From Portunus trituberculatus (Eukaryota; Arthropoda; Malacostraca; Decapoda; Portunidae): a DNA stretch of 64,000 nt. The notes below the pieces were generated by a model. That model worked only from the letters and a program-made list of their open reading frames with translations. It was not told the origin of the DNA and did no database searches. Position 1 is the stretch's first letter. Each line of letters begins with the position of its first letter. A program made the position numbers and the translations under genes. The DNA is taken from assembly GCF_017591435.1 (NCBI RefSeq), contig NC_059295.1, positions 41,769,782 to 41,833,781 on the forward strand, read 5' to 3'. Of this stretch, positions 35,348 through 44,699 are shown piece by piece.

Positions 35348-35538
35348 CTGCAAGAGGCAAAACTAAGTTATCATTGCATAATCTATTCTAACAAAATATG
35401 CAGCTCAGTCTAGTGCATAATTTAACCTGACCAAAATATGCTGCTCATTCTGTAGATTAATAATTGAACAATGAAATGACTGAATATAGTTGTGCATGTT
35501 ATATGCCATGTTCTGTGACTATATTTAATACCATAGCC

Positions 35539-37998
35539 CAGAGGTCAGCAACCTTTGGCACACATGCCAGACTTGGCACACCAAGTGCTAGCCTATGGCA
35601 TGGCATATGATTCAAAAGAGCAAAGAAAAAAGTTAAACAAAATTTTTAGAGTTTATATCCTTACTTTTATCATGATTAAAATTTTCTTATGATTCTGAAG
35701 AATTATTCCCTGTAATACACAAAATTAAAATGAAAATATATCATACACACGATAAGGAGTACAGTGCATAAATACAACGAAATATAGACGAGTATGATAC
35801 TTGTTGGCCCCGGCTGCTTGGGTCAGTGACTCAGTGTTTCAGCGACTGTTTAGCCATTGTACATAAGTGACTCTTTTTTTTAGTTAACTGTCGTTATGGC
35901 TACTACGAAAAAAATCAAGCTTGATGTCCGATCATTTCAGTCATCATGGACAAACGACTGGATTTATTTGGCAGAATGATTGTACTGTGTGTGCTCTCTG
36001 CTGTCAAAATGTTGTGTGCTACACATCAAGTGTTGAGAGACACTGAAGCAAACCATGATAAGACTTTCAAAAGATAGTGCAGACAAGGTTCAAGCAATTA
36101 ATAAAGAAGTATCTCATTACAAGAAATAAAGTAATGTATTTAAAAACATGAGTGCTAGCAAAAGCATTACAACTGACACTACCTACAAGCTACCACTGTG
36201 TATTACTAAGCATGGTAAACCTTTTACTGATGGAGATTTCATAAAAGCAACTTTCCTAGAGTGCTCTGAGGTGTTATTTGATGGCGTATCAAACAAACAC
36301 ATGATCATCTCAAAGATAGAAGATATGTCTGTCTCAGCTAGAATCGTGAAGAAACATTTCTAAAGTGGCTGATAATGTGAGTAGCAAACTGCTGCTTTAA
36401 CAAGTACACCTGTGCTCATTTTGGCCCTGGATGAAAGCATGAATATCAGTGGCATTCCCTGCTTGGTTATTTTTGCCAAGTATAGTGACACAGAGATACA
36501 CAAGGAACTATGTTGTCTTAAAAGAGAGAAGACATACTGAAGACATTCACTGATCATTTTGAAGACAGGTGTGTTGACATAAGAAAGATTTTTTGTAATT
36601 GCAATGGATGGTGCCCCAGCTATGGTAGGAATGAAACATATTTTATTAATATGGTTGAGGAAAAAATTGGTCACCCCCTTCTGAAATTGCACTGTATACT
36701 TCATCAAGAAAAATTCATGTGCTAAGATCACAAGATCTCAGCTCTGATCTCAACAAGATCATGACTACTGTTATAAAAGTAGGGAATTTTTGTTTGTTGC
36801 ACACTCTTCTCTTATGCACAGGCAGTTTCAAGCTTTCCTTGAAGAGGTGGACAGTGCTTACAAAGATATATAGCCTTGCACAGCAATGTTAGGTGACTAA
36901 GCTGTGGGAAGGTATTGGAGAGATTTCTGGAATGCTGTGATTAAATCAAGATTTTCCTATCAGAAAAAGGCCAAGACTATCCTGAGCTGGAGGGTAGAGA
37001 TTGGATTGTGAAACTTATGTTTCTCTCAGACATCACCAAACATCTAAATGACCTAAATTTTCTCTTGCAAAGAGCAGGAAAAACAGTGATGGGTTTGTAT
37101 GATACTTGGAAGGCCTTTGTTGCAAAACTTGCAGTTTACTCAACACCTATCAAAGCTGGTTCTTTTCATTATTTCAAAAACTTAAGGAACTTATCTGCAG
37201 TTCATCCTGTCAACACTATTGATCTTCAGGTGTACATTCAACAAAGTCTGAATTCTCAATCAGATTTCAAGATTTCCAACACATAGGCCCAGTGTTTTAA
37301 TTTTTTAATCAGACCAGACACCTATAAATACAGTGAGTTGGATGCACCTCTCTTTGAGTAGATGGAAACTGAGGTGTTGGAAATGCAGTTTATTAACTTT
37401 CCAGCCTCATTATTGTGGTCAGCTAAATCTATAGATCTTTGAGAAATACTGGAAACTAGTATGAATGATCATGCAGCCTCCATTTTAAGTTCCTGGACAT
37501 AACTGCCTGATGAATTCAATTGCATGAAGAAAGTAGCATTTGCACTGTTACTAGCAATCCACATAACAATGAGTGCAGATATTTTCACACATGAAACATA
37601 TCCTCAACCCCCATTGCAGTGGATCATTCTGAGGGTTGTGTGAAGCTATCCACCAGATACTCACATGAAATTACAATTTTGGCCAAAGGGAAGCAAAGGC
37701 AAGGATAGCATTAATATGGTGAGTATAGATTTTAAAAAATTTACAAAAATGTTGAATTTATGTTATGCATATCCAGGAAAATATATCTTATTTTGATTAT
37801 AATGGTCACTACATAATATAGATTTATGATTTAAATTTTCGTAGGGTATGGCTGCTACATAGTGCTGAAAAAATCACATCTGTCACGCAAGGTATTAAAA
37901 TAAAGTGCTGAAAAAATCACATCTGTCACGCAAGGTAGTAAAATAAATTGTATTAATTATCAACTGGCACACTTTGTTCAAAAGATTGCTGACCTTTG
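35539..37998 (+). mobile_element. hAT transposon, 2,460 bp, 8-bp duplication
   Basis: Ends CAGAGGTCAGCAACCTTTGG and the inverse, closing AAGATTGCTGACCTTTG. Flanking 8-mers CCATAGCC (35531-35538) and CCACAGCC (37999-38006) differ at one base, the expected hAT target duplication after some decay. It lies in the PTP intron opposite to the gene. A 43-bp tandem duplication sits at about 37862-37947. Confidence 0.88.
35896..37860 (+). pseudogene. hAT transposase of the ZBED5/FAM200/GTF2IRD2-like type, degraded
   Basis: It starts MATTKKIKLDVRSFQSSWTN. The region before the core is open at 36148-36363 (YKLPLCITKHGKPFTDGDFI, where relatives have IAKxGKPFxxGExIK). Core pieces follow: ALDESMNISG (D of the RNase-H-like fold), a CILHQEKF motif, and 37008-37286 with LSDITKHLNDLNFLLQRAGK, very typical of the C-terminal half. 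The final hAT dimerisation block is only faintly visible (37400-37650). Many stops and shifts, so dead. The family is a cut-and-paste transposase also domesticated in vertebrates; no sign of domestication here. Confidence 0.8.
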
Positions 37999-38085
37999 CC
38001 ACAGCCACTCTGCTATTGGTGACTCTTGTTAGATGAATGATTGCTTTTGTGAGGCTAATGAGCATTGTTGCCCACACAATCAATC

Positions 38086-38104
38086 TAGCTATCTATCTAT
38101 CTAT

Positions 38105-38182
<78 letters not shown>
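38086..38182 (+). repeat. (CTAT)n then (TA)n
   Basis: A few CTAT tetramers (38086-38107), then TA to about 38182. Confidence 0.97.
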
Positions 38183-38184
<2 letters not shown>

Positions 38185-38630
38185 TAGTTTATCTCTCAAA
38201 ATATAAAGTATTTTAAAAATAGTATCTAAGTTATCCCACATGCTTAACCAAACATTTTGAATAGAAAGTAAAATAATATTGGCTATTAGTACCTGAAAAG
38301 GTAAAGATTGGGCCAAAGATTTTATAAATGTTTGTAAATTTATATTTTCCACAGAAAATCTTTTTAATTGAATATTGTGTTTTTTTTTTAATGTAAGATA
38401 ATTCTATTTCCTTTATATATAATTTCATATGAAAAATTTTGTAATATAGTAACAGAAAGCACTTTAAAATGGAAGTATAAGCATGATAAAATCCTTAAGA
38501 AAAATATAGAATTGCTCAAATCTAGGGATATGTACACATATAATAAAACAATATATGATATTTCTGTTGTTGGCACTTTCATGTAAGTTGTTCTTTGGAA
38601 GGAACAAAAAATTTATATATATGTATATAC
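38183..38630 (-). other. PTP intron, AT-rich, no feature seen
   Basis: About 450 bp of AT-rich sequence between the TA run and the exon at 38631. Nothing recognised. Confidence 0.5.
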
Positions 38631-38766
38631 CTGTGTTTGCACCATGTTGGTACGATATAATCTCATCCTGTATACTGCGTGGAATACATCAATGCTGTCC
38701 TGTTCATGCATCTCTTCAATTAGGTTGCTTAGGCCAATGAAGGTACCAGTCCGTCCCACACCAGCA
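38631..38766 (-). CDS. PTP gene exon with the GVGRTG part of the active-site loop
   Basis: Acceptor TACCTAG|TGCTGG; donor ACACAG|GTATAT. The first base completes the serine of HCS, then AGVGRTGTFIGLSNLIEEMH and DVFHAVYRMRLYRTNMVQTQ. The loop arginine (GRTG) binds the phosphate and the final QTQ is the Q-loop that positions water for cysteinyl-phosphate hydrolysis (family knowledge). 136 bp, phase 0 at the 3' end. Fully open and without mutations at catalytic residues. Confidence 0.88.
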
Positions 38767-39450
38767 CTAGGTAAATTTGGTGAAGAAATTTGTGAGGAAT
38801 TTTCCTAATGTGAGTAAACAGGAAGGTGGAAAAAGAGAGACATAAGAAGTGGAAGGGAGAGTAGACCAAGAAGGAGTAATAGAAGTATACTTTCTTATCA
38901 GTATCAAGGCAATGTTATCATAAATTATGATACTGCATGTCCCACGAGGAAAGTCACATACACACTGAAATCAAAGATTAAGCCATTGTAGGTTAGATAT
39001 ATTCCATGATCAAGTACTTTTAATGCCATGGTTTAAAAGTTAAAGGGCATTTAAATGTGAATGACTTCCTCATACCAGACATCTGTACTAAGCATATTTC
39101 ATACAAATTGTCAGATTGCCAATAATGTGTAATATTCTAACACAAATCACATCTATGGGTGCTCAGTTTGCTTCCAATTCATACTGTAATGTGGAAGACT
39201 CAACACTTTAACATGAGAATGGGCTGCAACAAGCCTCAGAAAAGTCTGTAACTCTGAGCAGGATAACAATCAGGCCACTGGAGGGTGTGGACTGCTGCCT
39301 CCATCACCATCTACAGTGATGTTATTTAGCAACTGACATGTGGGGAGTGGGCTGCTGCCACTGTCAGTATTACACCTGCCACTCACTGAGTGAGACATCC
39401 CAACCATCTACAGCAATGGTACCTGGTGTGTGTAGTAGTAAGACAGGTGA
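38767..39450 (-). other. PTP intron, no gene seen
   Basis: Unique-looking AT-rich sequence. A loose repeat of CTGCTGCC and CCATCTACAG elements appears at about 39290-39420. Not assigned. Confidence 0.45.
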
Positions 39451-39848
39451 GTATAAAGATAGAGAAACCTCGGCTGAATCAGAAAACCTTTACTTTCTTA
39501 CATTTCAACTGCACAGTTTTCTTCAGAGAATGACAGACACAGAGAGCCTAGCTGTATATATATACCGCAGGATCAGATCACCTGGCTGGACATCTGATCA
39601 GTGAGCATGCTGATTGGTCCATTAGTATGAGATCAGGCATGGCCCATGAGAAATGCCATGGCCAATCTTATACTGATGGATCAATCAGCGTGCTCACTGA
39701 TCAGATGTCCTGTCACGTGATCTGATCCTGCATTATGTATAGAGCTAGGCTCACTGTGTCTGTCATTCTCTGAAGAAAACTGTACAGCTAAAACGTAAGA
39801 AAGTAAAGATTTTCTGATTCTGTCAAGGTTTCTCTATCACCTTTATAT
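39451..39848 (+). mobile_element. Foldback MITE, about 400 bp, long inverted arms
   Basis: The left arm 39451-39640 and right arm 39660-39848 are inverted copies over nearly their full length, with some mismatches. For example, GGATCAGATCACCTGGCTGG pairs with the inverse of TGTCACGTGATCTGATCC, and GAGAATGACAGACACAG with CTGTGTCTGTCATTCTC. The loop is about 20 bp. No coding capacity. The RNA would form a long hairpin within the PTP intron. Confidence 0.82.
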
Positions 39849-40150
39849 CAGTACTGAGTGTGCTAGCCCTCACCACTGTGAGTTGTATCTAATGCAGGCC
39901 ATTAATGAAACTGAATACTCATGCTAGTGGTAACCCAACAATATAATAAGATTTTAGTTCATACCCTCTTAAAAAATTGTATGAATTTCATCTCCAAATC
40001 CAGAAGAGCCTCAAACCTGAACAATTTCAGAGATGAGAGAGACTCTGTCTGTTTGTTAAAGCACCTATAATCATGTGTAAAGCACCTGTAATCATGTGTA
40101 TTAGTACCTAATATGATGTTAGTTCAATCATGATTCTGTAAAGAACTGAC
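39849..40150 (-). other. PTP intron, no feature seen
   Basis: Between the foldback element and the exon at 40151. It contains a small duplicated piece GCACCTRTAATCATGTGTA (40062-40100) and nothing else recognised. Confidence 0.5.
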
Positions 40151-40299
40151 CTGCAATGTACAACCACATGGGCACTTTGTGCAGGTACAGCCTCCTTGAC
40201 AGCCTTCACAAATTTGATCAGTTGGTCTGGGGTATCAGGACAGCCCATGTCAGGCCATGATTCAAATTGGAAGTGACTGATTGAACGCATTTTGTGTAT
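40151..40299 (-). CDS. PTP gene exon with the WPD loop and catalytic cysteine
   Basis: Acceptor TTTTCAG|ATACAC; donor TTGCAG|GTCAGT. It reads IHKMRSISHFQFESWPDMGC, PDTPDQLIKFVKAVKEAVPA, then VVVHC and AG, the first two bases of serine. WPD supplies the general acid Asp and HC the nucleophilic Cys of classical Tyr phosphatases (family knowledge). 149 bp, phase 2 at the 3' end, matching the exon at 38766. The preceding exon should encode the KNRY-to-substrate-loop part; not found nearby. Confidence 0.9.
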
Positions 40300-40914
40300 C
40301 TGAAAAGTGTCACATCAAATATCTATCAGATGAATGACACGAAAAAAAATATTTGATTCACATATACTTTATAGAATATTAGTTAGTGGTTTGATAGCAC
40401 ATGTCTTTGTAATGATAATTAATATGTATGAATTACTATGGAAACCATTATTTCATCATAGTACAAGTATTGGTATGCAGTAATGTGCATCATTATGCAC
40501 AATAGTTTATCTATTTTGTCTCTCTCATGGAAGTCTCATTTTTCTTTAATTTTCTGTCAATGTTTGTATACTTGTAATGTCAGTATCATGCATTTTATCA
40601 CTATTTTCTAAAACTTTGTAACATTAATACAGTATCCAAAGATTTGGCCATGTAGAATGAGTTATAATAAGAGAATTGTATAGCTACTTCCAAATCTAGC
40701 ACATGACTTCAATGTGGTGTCATTCATTTTTCATACAAAAAGTGAAAATTTGATGGTATGGAATGCAAATCTCAAACTGTATAACCATAAACACATTTTG
40801 TAGAAAACAGTTCAACAGTCCTTCAACTTGTGCTTGATTCATAGAAACTGGTAAATGCAACTCAAGTCCTGTTAGCTTTCATTAGTTTAGTAAAAATTTG
40901 ACTATTTGTTCTGC
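40300..40914 (-). other. PTP intron or upstream sequence, no feature seen
   Basis: About 600 bp AT-rich sequence. No upstream PTP exon could be recognised. Confidence 0.5.

Positions 40915-41004
<90 letters not shown>
40915..41004 (+). repeat. (TA)n microsatellite
   Basis: About 90 bp TA run. Confidence 0.98.
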
Positions 41005-41007
<3 letters not shown>

Positions 41008-41283
41008 TGTTTGCCAATGGTAGCAAACACAGTGAGCTATTTGCTTATTGTTTCATCTTGACCAAAATGCATGTGGAATTTATTTAATGATTTGGACATT
41101 GCTTTGCATAAAAAAACAGAAAAAAAAATCTTTCCGTTTGCTTTTTTCAAACATTAGTGACACATGTCCAGTACATTTTATATGGGCATTAACCTATTTC
41201 TTGACCTAATTGCTGGAATATGTTTTATTCATTTGTTCTACATTGCTAAGAAATGGAAACGTTAAGATTAGGGTGGGTTAGAA

Positions 41284-41612
41284 TTTTTTTTTTTTTTTTT
41301 TTTTTTTTACGTTAAGGCCTGTAGCGCCTGTAGGCACACTTGAAGAGTGTATGGGAAGCGCTATTCAGCTTCCGCCCATTAGTGGCATAGGCAATTTTAT
41401 TTATAGTGGTACTTATATTAGGGCCCATATCACCCCCCAAGCTCTTCTTGGGTGTAACCACCTAGAACCTGGGTACCATGGTCACATGTAGGTAACTTTA
41501 AACCACTCGACAAATGGCAAATTTTTTAAGGCTCTACATGGTGGGATTCGAACCTACGTGTGGACGTCTGCCCGATCCCACGCTCACCATCTTACCCAAT
41601 ATGCCACCGCCT
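41284..41612 (-). mobile_element. tRNA-derived SINE with poly(A) tail, second type
   Basis: Read on the minus strand: A-box-like GGTGGCATATTGGGTAAGAT near 41600, B box GGTTCGAATCCCACC near 41545, a long unrelated body, and a poly(A) tail seen as about T26 at 41284-41309. The body differs from the SINEs at 19.4 and 47.7 kb. Confidence 0.78.
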
Positions 41613-42222
41613 CTATTTATACATAACAATAGTTTGCTTTGGTGTACATATAGTCAGTATATAAGTGAAGCAAAATCTGGGTATGAATGAGAATTGCATA
41701 CCCCACTGAGTCACTGAGTCCTCCTCTGCTAGATGAAGTTCCAAAGCAAGTAATTCATGTCGAAGGAAGCGGTACAGCGTTCCCTCACTATTTCCCGGTT
41801 CGACTTTCGCGGCTTTTATACATACTCGTAGATATGTTCTGCAGATTTTTCAATATATCACAGGGTCTGTTGCGTCACTTACAAATACTGTACGTACAGT
41901 AATTCGGTAAGTTGGTGTGTAATAACGACGACAATGTACGTAAAGCACTGTACATGTATTGTTCGTATACATATGCAGCCTCACCCAACATCTTCCCTTG
42001 TTGTATCCAAGGCCCATAGAATAGAAGGTCGACCTACACACAGCTCTAAGGGGAAAAAAGCTGGGGCTAGTGACGTCAGCGGGTTCACCAAAAGGGGAGC
42101 TTCCTCCCAGGACGTATCTTTCTTGCATGGACACCTCATGCTCTCCCTCTGCCTGGCACAGGAGACAAGTTTTGTGAAGGCTTCTCTGCCTCCTATTACT
42201 GCCCCACACCCTCTACTTGTCA

Positions 42223-42227
<5 letters not shown>

Positions 42228-42289
<62 letters not shown>
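42228..42289 (+). repeat. (CT)n microsatellite
   Basis: CT run of about 62 bp within the hAT-type MITE. Confidence 0.98.
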
Positions 42290-42292
<3 letters not shown>

Positions 42293-42439
42293 TGTCAGAG
42301 CACTCTTTCTCTGACCATTGTATCATTATCATATTTAATGATATCAATACTCTTGCTGTTATTAATTACTATTATTATTATCAATACTATTATCAAACTT
42401 TTGCTCTTATTATTATTAATATCAATATAATGTTGCAGC

Positions 42440-42442
<3 letters not shown>

Positions 42443-42489
<47 letters not shown>

Positions 42490-42502
42490 GTTATTATTAT
42501 TT
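42443..42502 (+). repeat. (TTA)n trinucleotide repeat
   Basis: About 20 ATT/TTA units with one TTG. Shorter imperfect ATT stretches precede it from 42360. Confidence 0.96.
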
Positions 42503-43042
42503 CATTTTTACGTTACATATATAACTGAGGCAATTTATATCTACACAAGTAACTGAATGGGGACTTCTCAATAACTAGACATCAGAAATTTACTTCTCAA
42601 TAACTAGACATCAGAAGTTTAACAATGTCTTAAGGTGCAAAATTACCAAAAAAAAAAAAATAATGGTTTTCATTTATCACATACTACATACTATATATTA
42701 TATACTACTAATAATCAAAACAGTCATGCACTGCACAACTCGGCATTGTGACTGATGTTGGCGTGGAACAAAGAGAGAATGGGAGAGAGAGAAGCACGTG
42801 AATACCTACCAGGCAGCTTGCTAACTGAACCAACGTCCCCGCTCTGACCACTTATGAATCCACTGACGTCACGGATGCGCATATTATACCCATTTTGAAT
42901 GCCTCGTAGGTCGAACTTCTATTCCATGGGCCTTGGTTGTATCTTGCCAGTCTCATCTACGCTGTTAACTGTTTCGCATACTGTATCTTAGCGTTGTGTT
43001 CGCGATAGCTTTTTTTAAGTAGTGATTCGTTAAGCCCTTACA

Positions 43043-43165
43043 ATGCCACCTAAGCCATGTGCCCCTGTGAAAGCTTCCTCTAGTGAGCCCAAGAAGAGGA
43101 AGATGATGACCATCAGTGAAAAAGTTAAACTTTTGCATATGATCAAAGAGGGCAGAAGAGGGTGA
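43043..43165 (+). pseudogene. Tigger/jerky-type transposase N-terminus (40 residues)
   Basis: Opens at ATG 43043: MPPKPCAPVKASSSEPKKRK, then MMTISEKVKLLHMIKEGRRG and stop. PKKRKMMT.xEKVKLLxMxxEG is the start of the CENPB-type helix-turn-helix in Tigger/jerky proteins. The rest of the domain and the DDE core are missing; a GA run follows at 43180. Confidence 0.78.
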
Positions 43166-43177
43166 GTGTTATGTATC

Positions 43178-43179
<2 letters not shown>

Positions 43180-43258
<79 letters not shown>
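43180..43258 (+). repeat. (GA)n microsatellite
   Basis: About 79 bp GA run directly after the transposase fragment. Confidence 0.98.
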
Positions 43259-43260
<2 letters not shown>

Positions 43261-43477
43261 AATGTATAATTACTGTATAAGGTTTTATAATTAAATAGAT
43301 TTAAGTAAAATACTGTATATGTAAAGTATAAATGCGGTTTACATATTTTAAACATTCTGGTACCCACATACACATACACCAAAATTCCTAGGGGGGGCAG
43401 AGCAAATCCTACTTCGCGGTTTTTCACCTTTCGTGGGGGGTTCTGGTATCCATTAACCCTTAACCCTTCAATACGGT

Positions 43478-43543
43478 GACGCCTATGTAGGCGTCATGAA
43501 GCCCCAGTAGCATATACGGTGACGCCTACGTAGGCGTCATATT
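43478..43543 (+). repeat. Two palindromic subterminal repeats (GACGCCTAYGTAGGCGTC)
   Basis: ACGGTGACGCCTATGTAGGC at 43478 and ACGGTGACGCCTACGTAGGC at about 43519, each continuing GTCAT, 41 bp apart. The second core is a perfect 18-bp palindrome, the first has one mismatch. They include the ACGGTGA of the terminal repeat, so they may be transposase-binding sites. Confidence 0.85.
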
Positions 43544-43730
43544 TCTTTTCTGAGCTTTCTTCAGTTCAGTTGTCCCATATAGTGTGTTGGATACCAACTA
43601 CACACGCCGTGTGCTGTCCTTGAAATCCTAGTGCTCCTCCCATCATCCTTGTCTCCACCAATCACTAAAGATAAGCTACATGCATCCCGGATGCCTTGTG
43701 TCTAAAATTACCCAATGGCATAGACTGTTC

Positions 43731-43733
<3 letters not shown>

Positions 43734-43777
<44 letters not shown>
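43734..43777 (+). repeat. (TC)n microsatellite
   Basis: TC run followed by C-rich TCCC/CCCT sequence to 43815. Confidence 0.97.
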
Positions 43778-43780
<3 letters not shown>

Positions 43781-43852
43781 CCCATCTCCCTTTCCTCCCT
43801 CCCCCTCTCCCTCTCGAAAGATAAGTTACATGCGTCCCGCCTTGTAACATTC

Positions 43853-44640
43853 GTGAAAGGTAAAATTGAAAAACTGTTTGAAAAGTATGGGGGCCTGGAA
43901 ACGAGTTATGACAATGTAATGAAAGAGTGTGCCGATATGAAGAAGGAAAATGAAGCACTGAAAGAGGAAGTTAAGCTAATTAAAGTGAATTGCGAAAAAT
44001 GTGGAGAATCTCTAGGAAAAGTGATGGAGAAGCAGGCTGAATGGAAAAAAAGTCAGGAAGTGGAAAGAAAGGAGGTAAATTACAAAGTTGCAAGTCTGGA
44101 AAAGGAAATCAAAGAGTCTGGGGAGAAAACTTTGGGCCTTGCTGAAATTATAGATCAACAGATCATAGAAGAGAAGATTGCTGAGAAAGTGGTGAAGGTT
44201 ATTAAATCAAATGAGACATTGGTGAGGGAAACTGTAGACAAAAAGAGATGTGTGGTGATATTTGGTGTGGAGGAGGATAAGACACCGAGTAAAATGGAGA
44301 GAGAGAAAACATAAAAAGGTGATAAATAATATCATTAATGTGGTGCAGGAGGAGGAAAAGACCTAGTACAAGAAATAGAGGACTTCCATAGAATTGGAAA
44401 GTTCACAAGAGAAGGTATGAGGCCAATAAGAATCAAACTTAAGTCACAAAAGGATGTAGATGAATTGGTGGAGAAGTCATGGAGGCTAGCCCAGCAGGAA
44501 ACAACAAGGAAGATTTGGTTGAGAAGAGATCTCGGTGAAAAGGAAAGAGAAATGTTAAATGAGTTGAGAAAAGAGGCTTTGAAAAAAATGAAGAGAGGAC
44601 AGAAGAGGAGAAGAAAGAGTTTTTCTGGAGAATCTTGGAT
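43853..44640 (+). pseudogene. LINE M ORF1 (family 3), truncated
   Basis: The frame 43853-44314 gives a coiled coil (ADMKKENEALKEEVKLIKVN) and then CVVIFGVEEDKTPSKMERE. After a shift, 44417-44644 gives IRIKLKSQKDVDELVEKSWR and KIWLRRDLGEKEREMLNELR, with KSFSGE in this frame where the ancestral EFFWRIL is read in another. Same layout as family-1 and family-2 ORF1. N-terminal residues present in LINE Q are missing. Confidence 0.78.
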
Positions 44641-44699
44641 ATGAGACTGAGGAAGTGGTTCATAACCCAGAAAAGTACAATAAGAAAGGACTAAAGAAA

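Larger units (their letters stand above)
14752..40299 (-). other. Protein tyrosine phosphatase gene (partial span, four exons recognised)
   Basis: Exons at 40299-40151, 38766-38631, 35347-35293 and 14906-14756 join in compatible phases (2, 0, 1) and together encode about 163 residues covering the second half of a classical PTP domain. Introns are about 1.4, 3.3 and 20.4 kb. Upstream exons should lie beyond 40300 but I could not identify them before the window ends. I cannot assign the PTP subfamily (receptor or cytoplasmic). All four exons keep open frames and good splice borders amid decayed transposons, which suggests a functional host gene. Confidence 0.8.
42008..42935 (+). mobile_element. 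hAT-type MITE, 928 bp, perfect 8-bp duplication
   Basis: Terminal repeats CAAGGCCCATAGAATAGAAG (42008) and the inverse, closing CTATTCCATGGGCCTTG (42935), about 30 bp with a few mismatches. GTTGTATC occurs directly outside on both sides (42000-42007 and 42936-42943). An 8-bp duplication and CA...TG ends point to hAT. No transposase. It contains CT and TTA microsatellites. Confidence 0.88.

Noticed and set aside
36360..36731. Minus-strand gene of 123 residues
   Set aside because: It is the antisense of the hAT transposase pseudogene.
41934..42314. Protein-coding gene in the frame 41934-42314
   Set aside because: The frame spans the start of a hAT-type MITE and a CT repeat, and shows no domain.
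42755..42900. Promoter or CpG-island-like region near the GC-richer stretch
   Set aside because: It lies within the hAT-type MITE and shows no core promoter elements I could defend.
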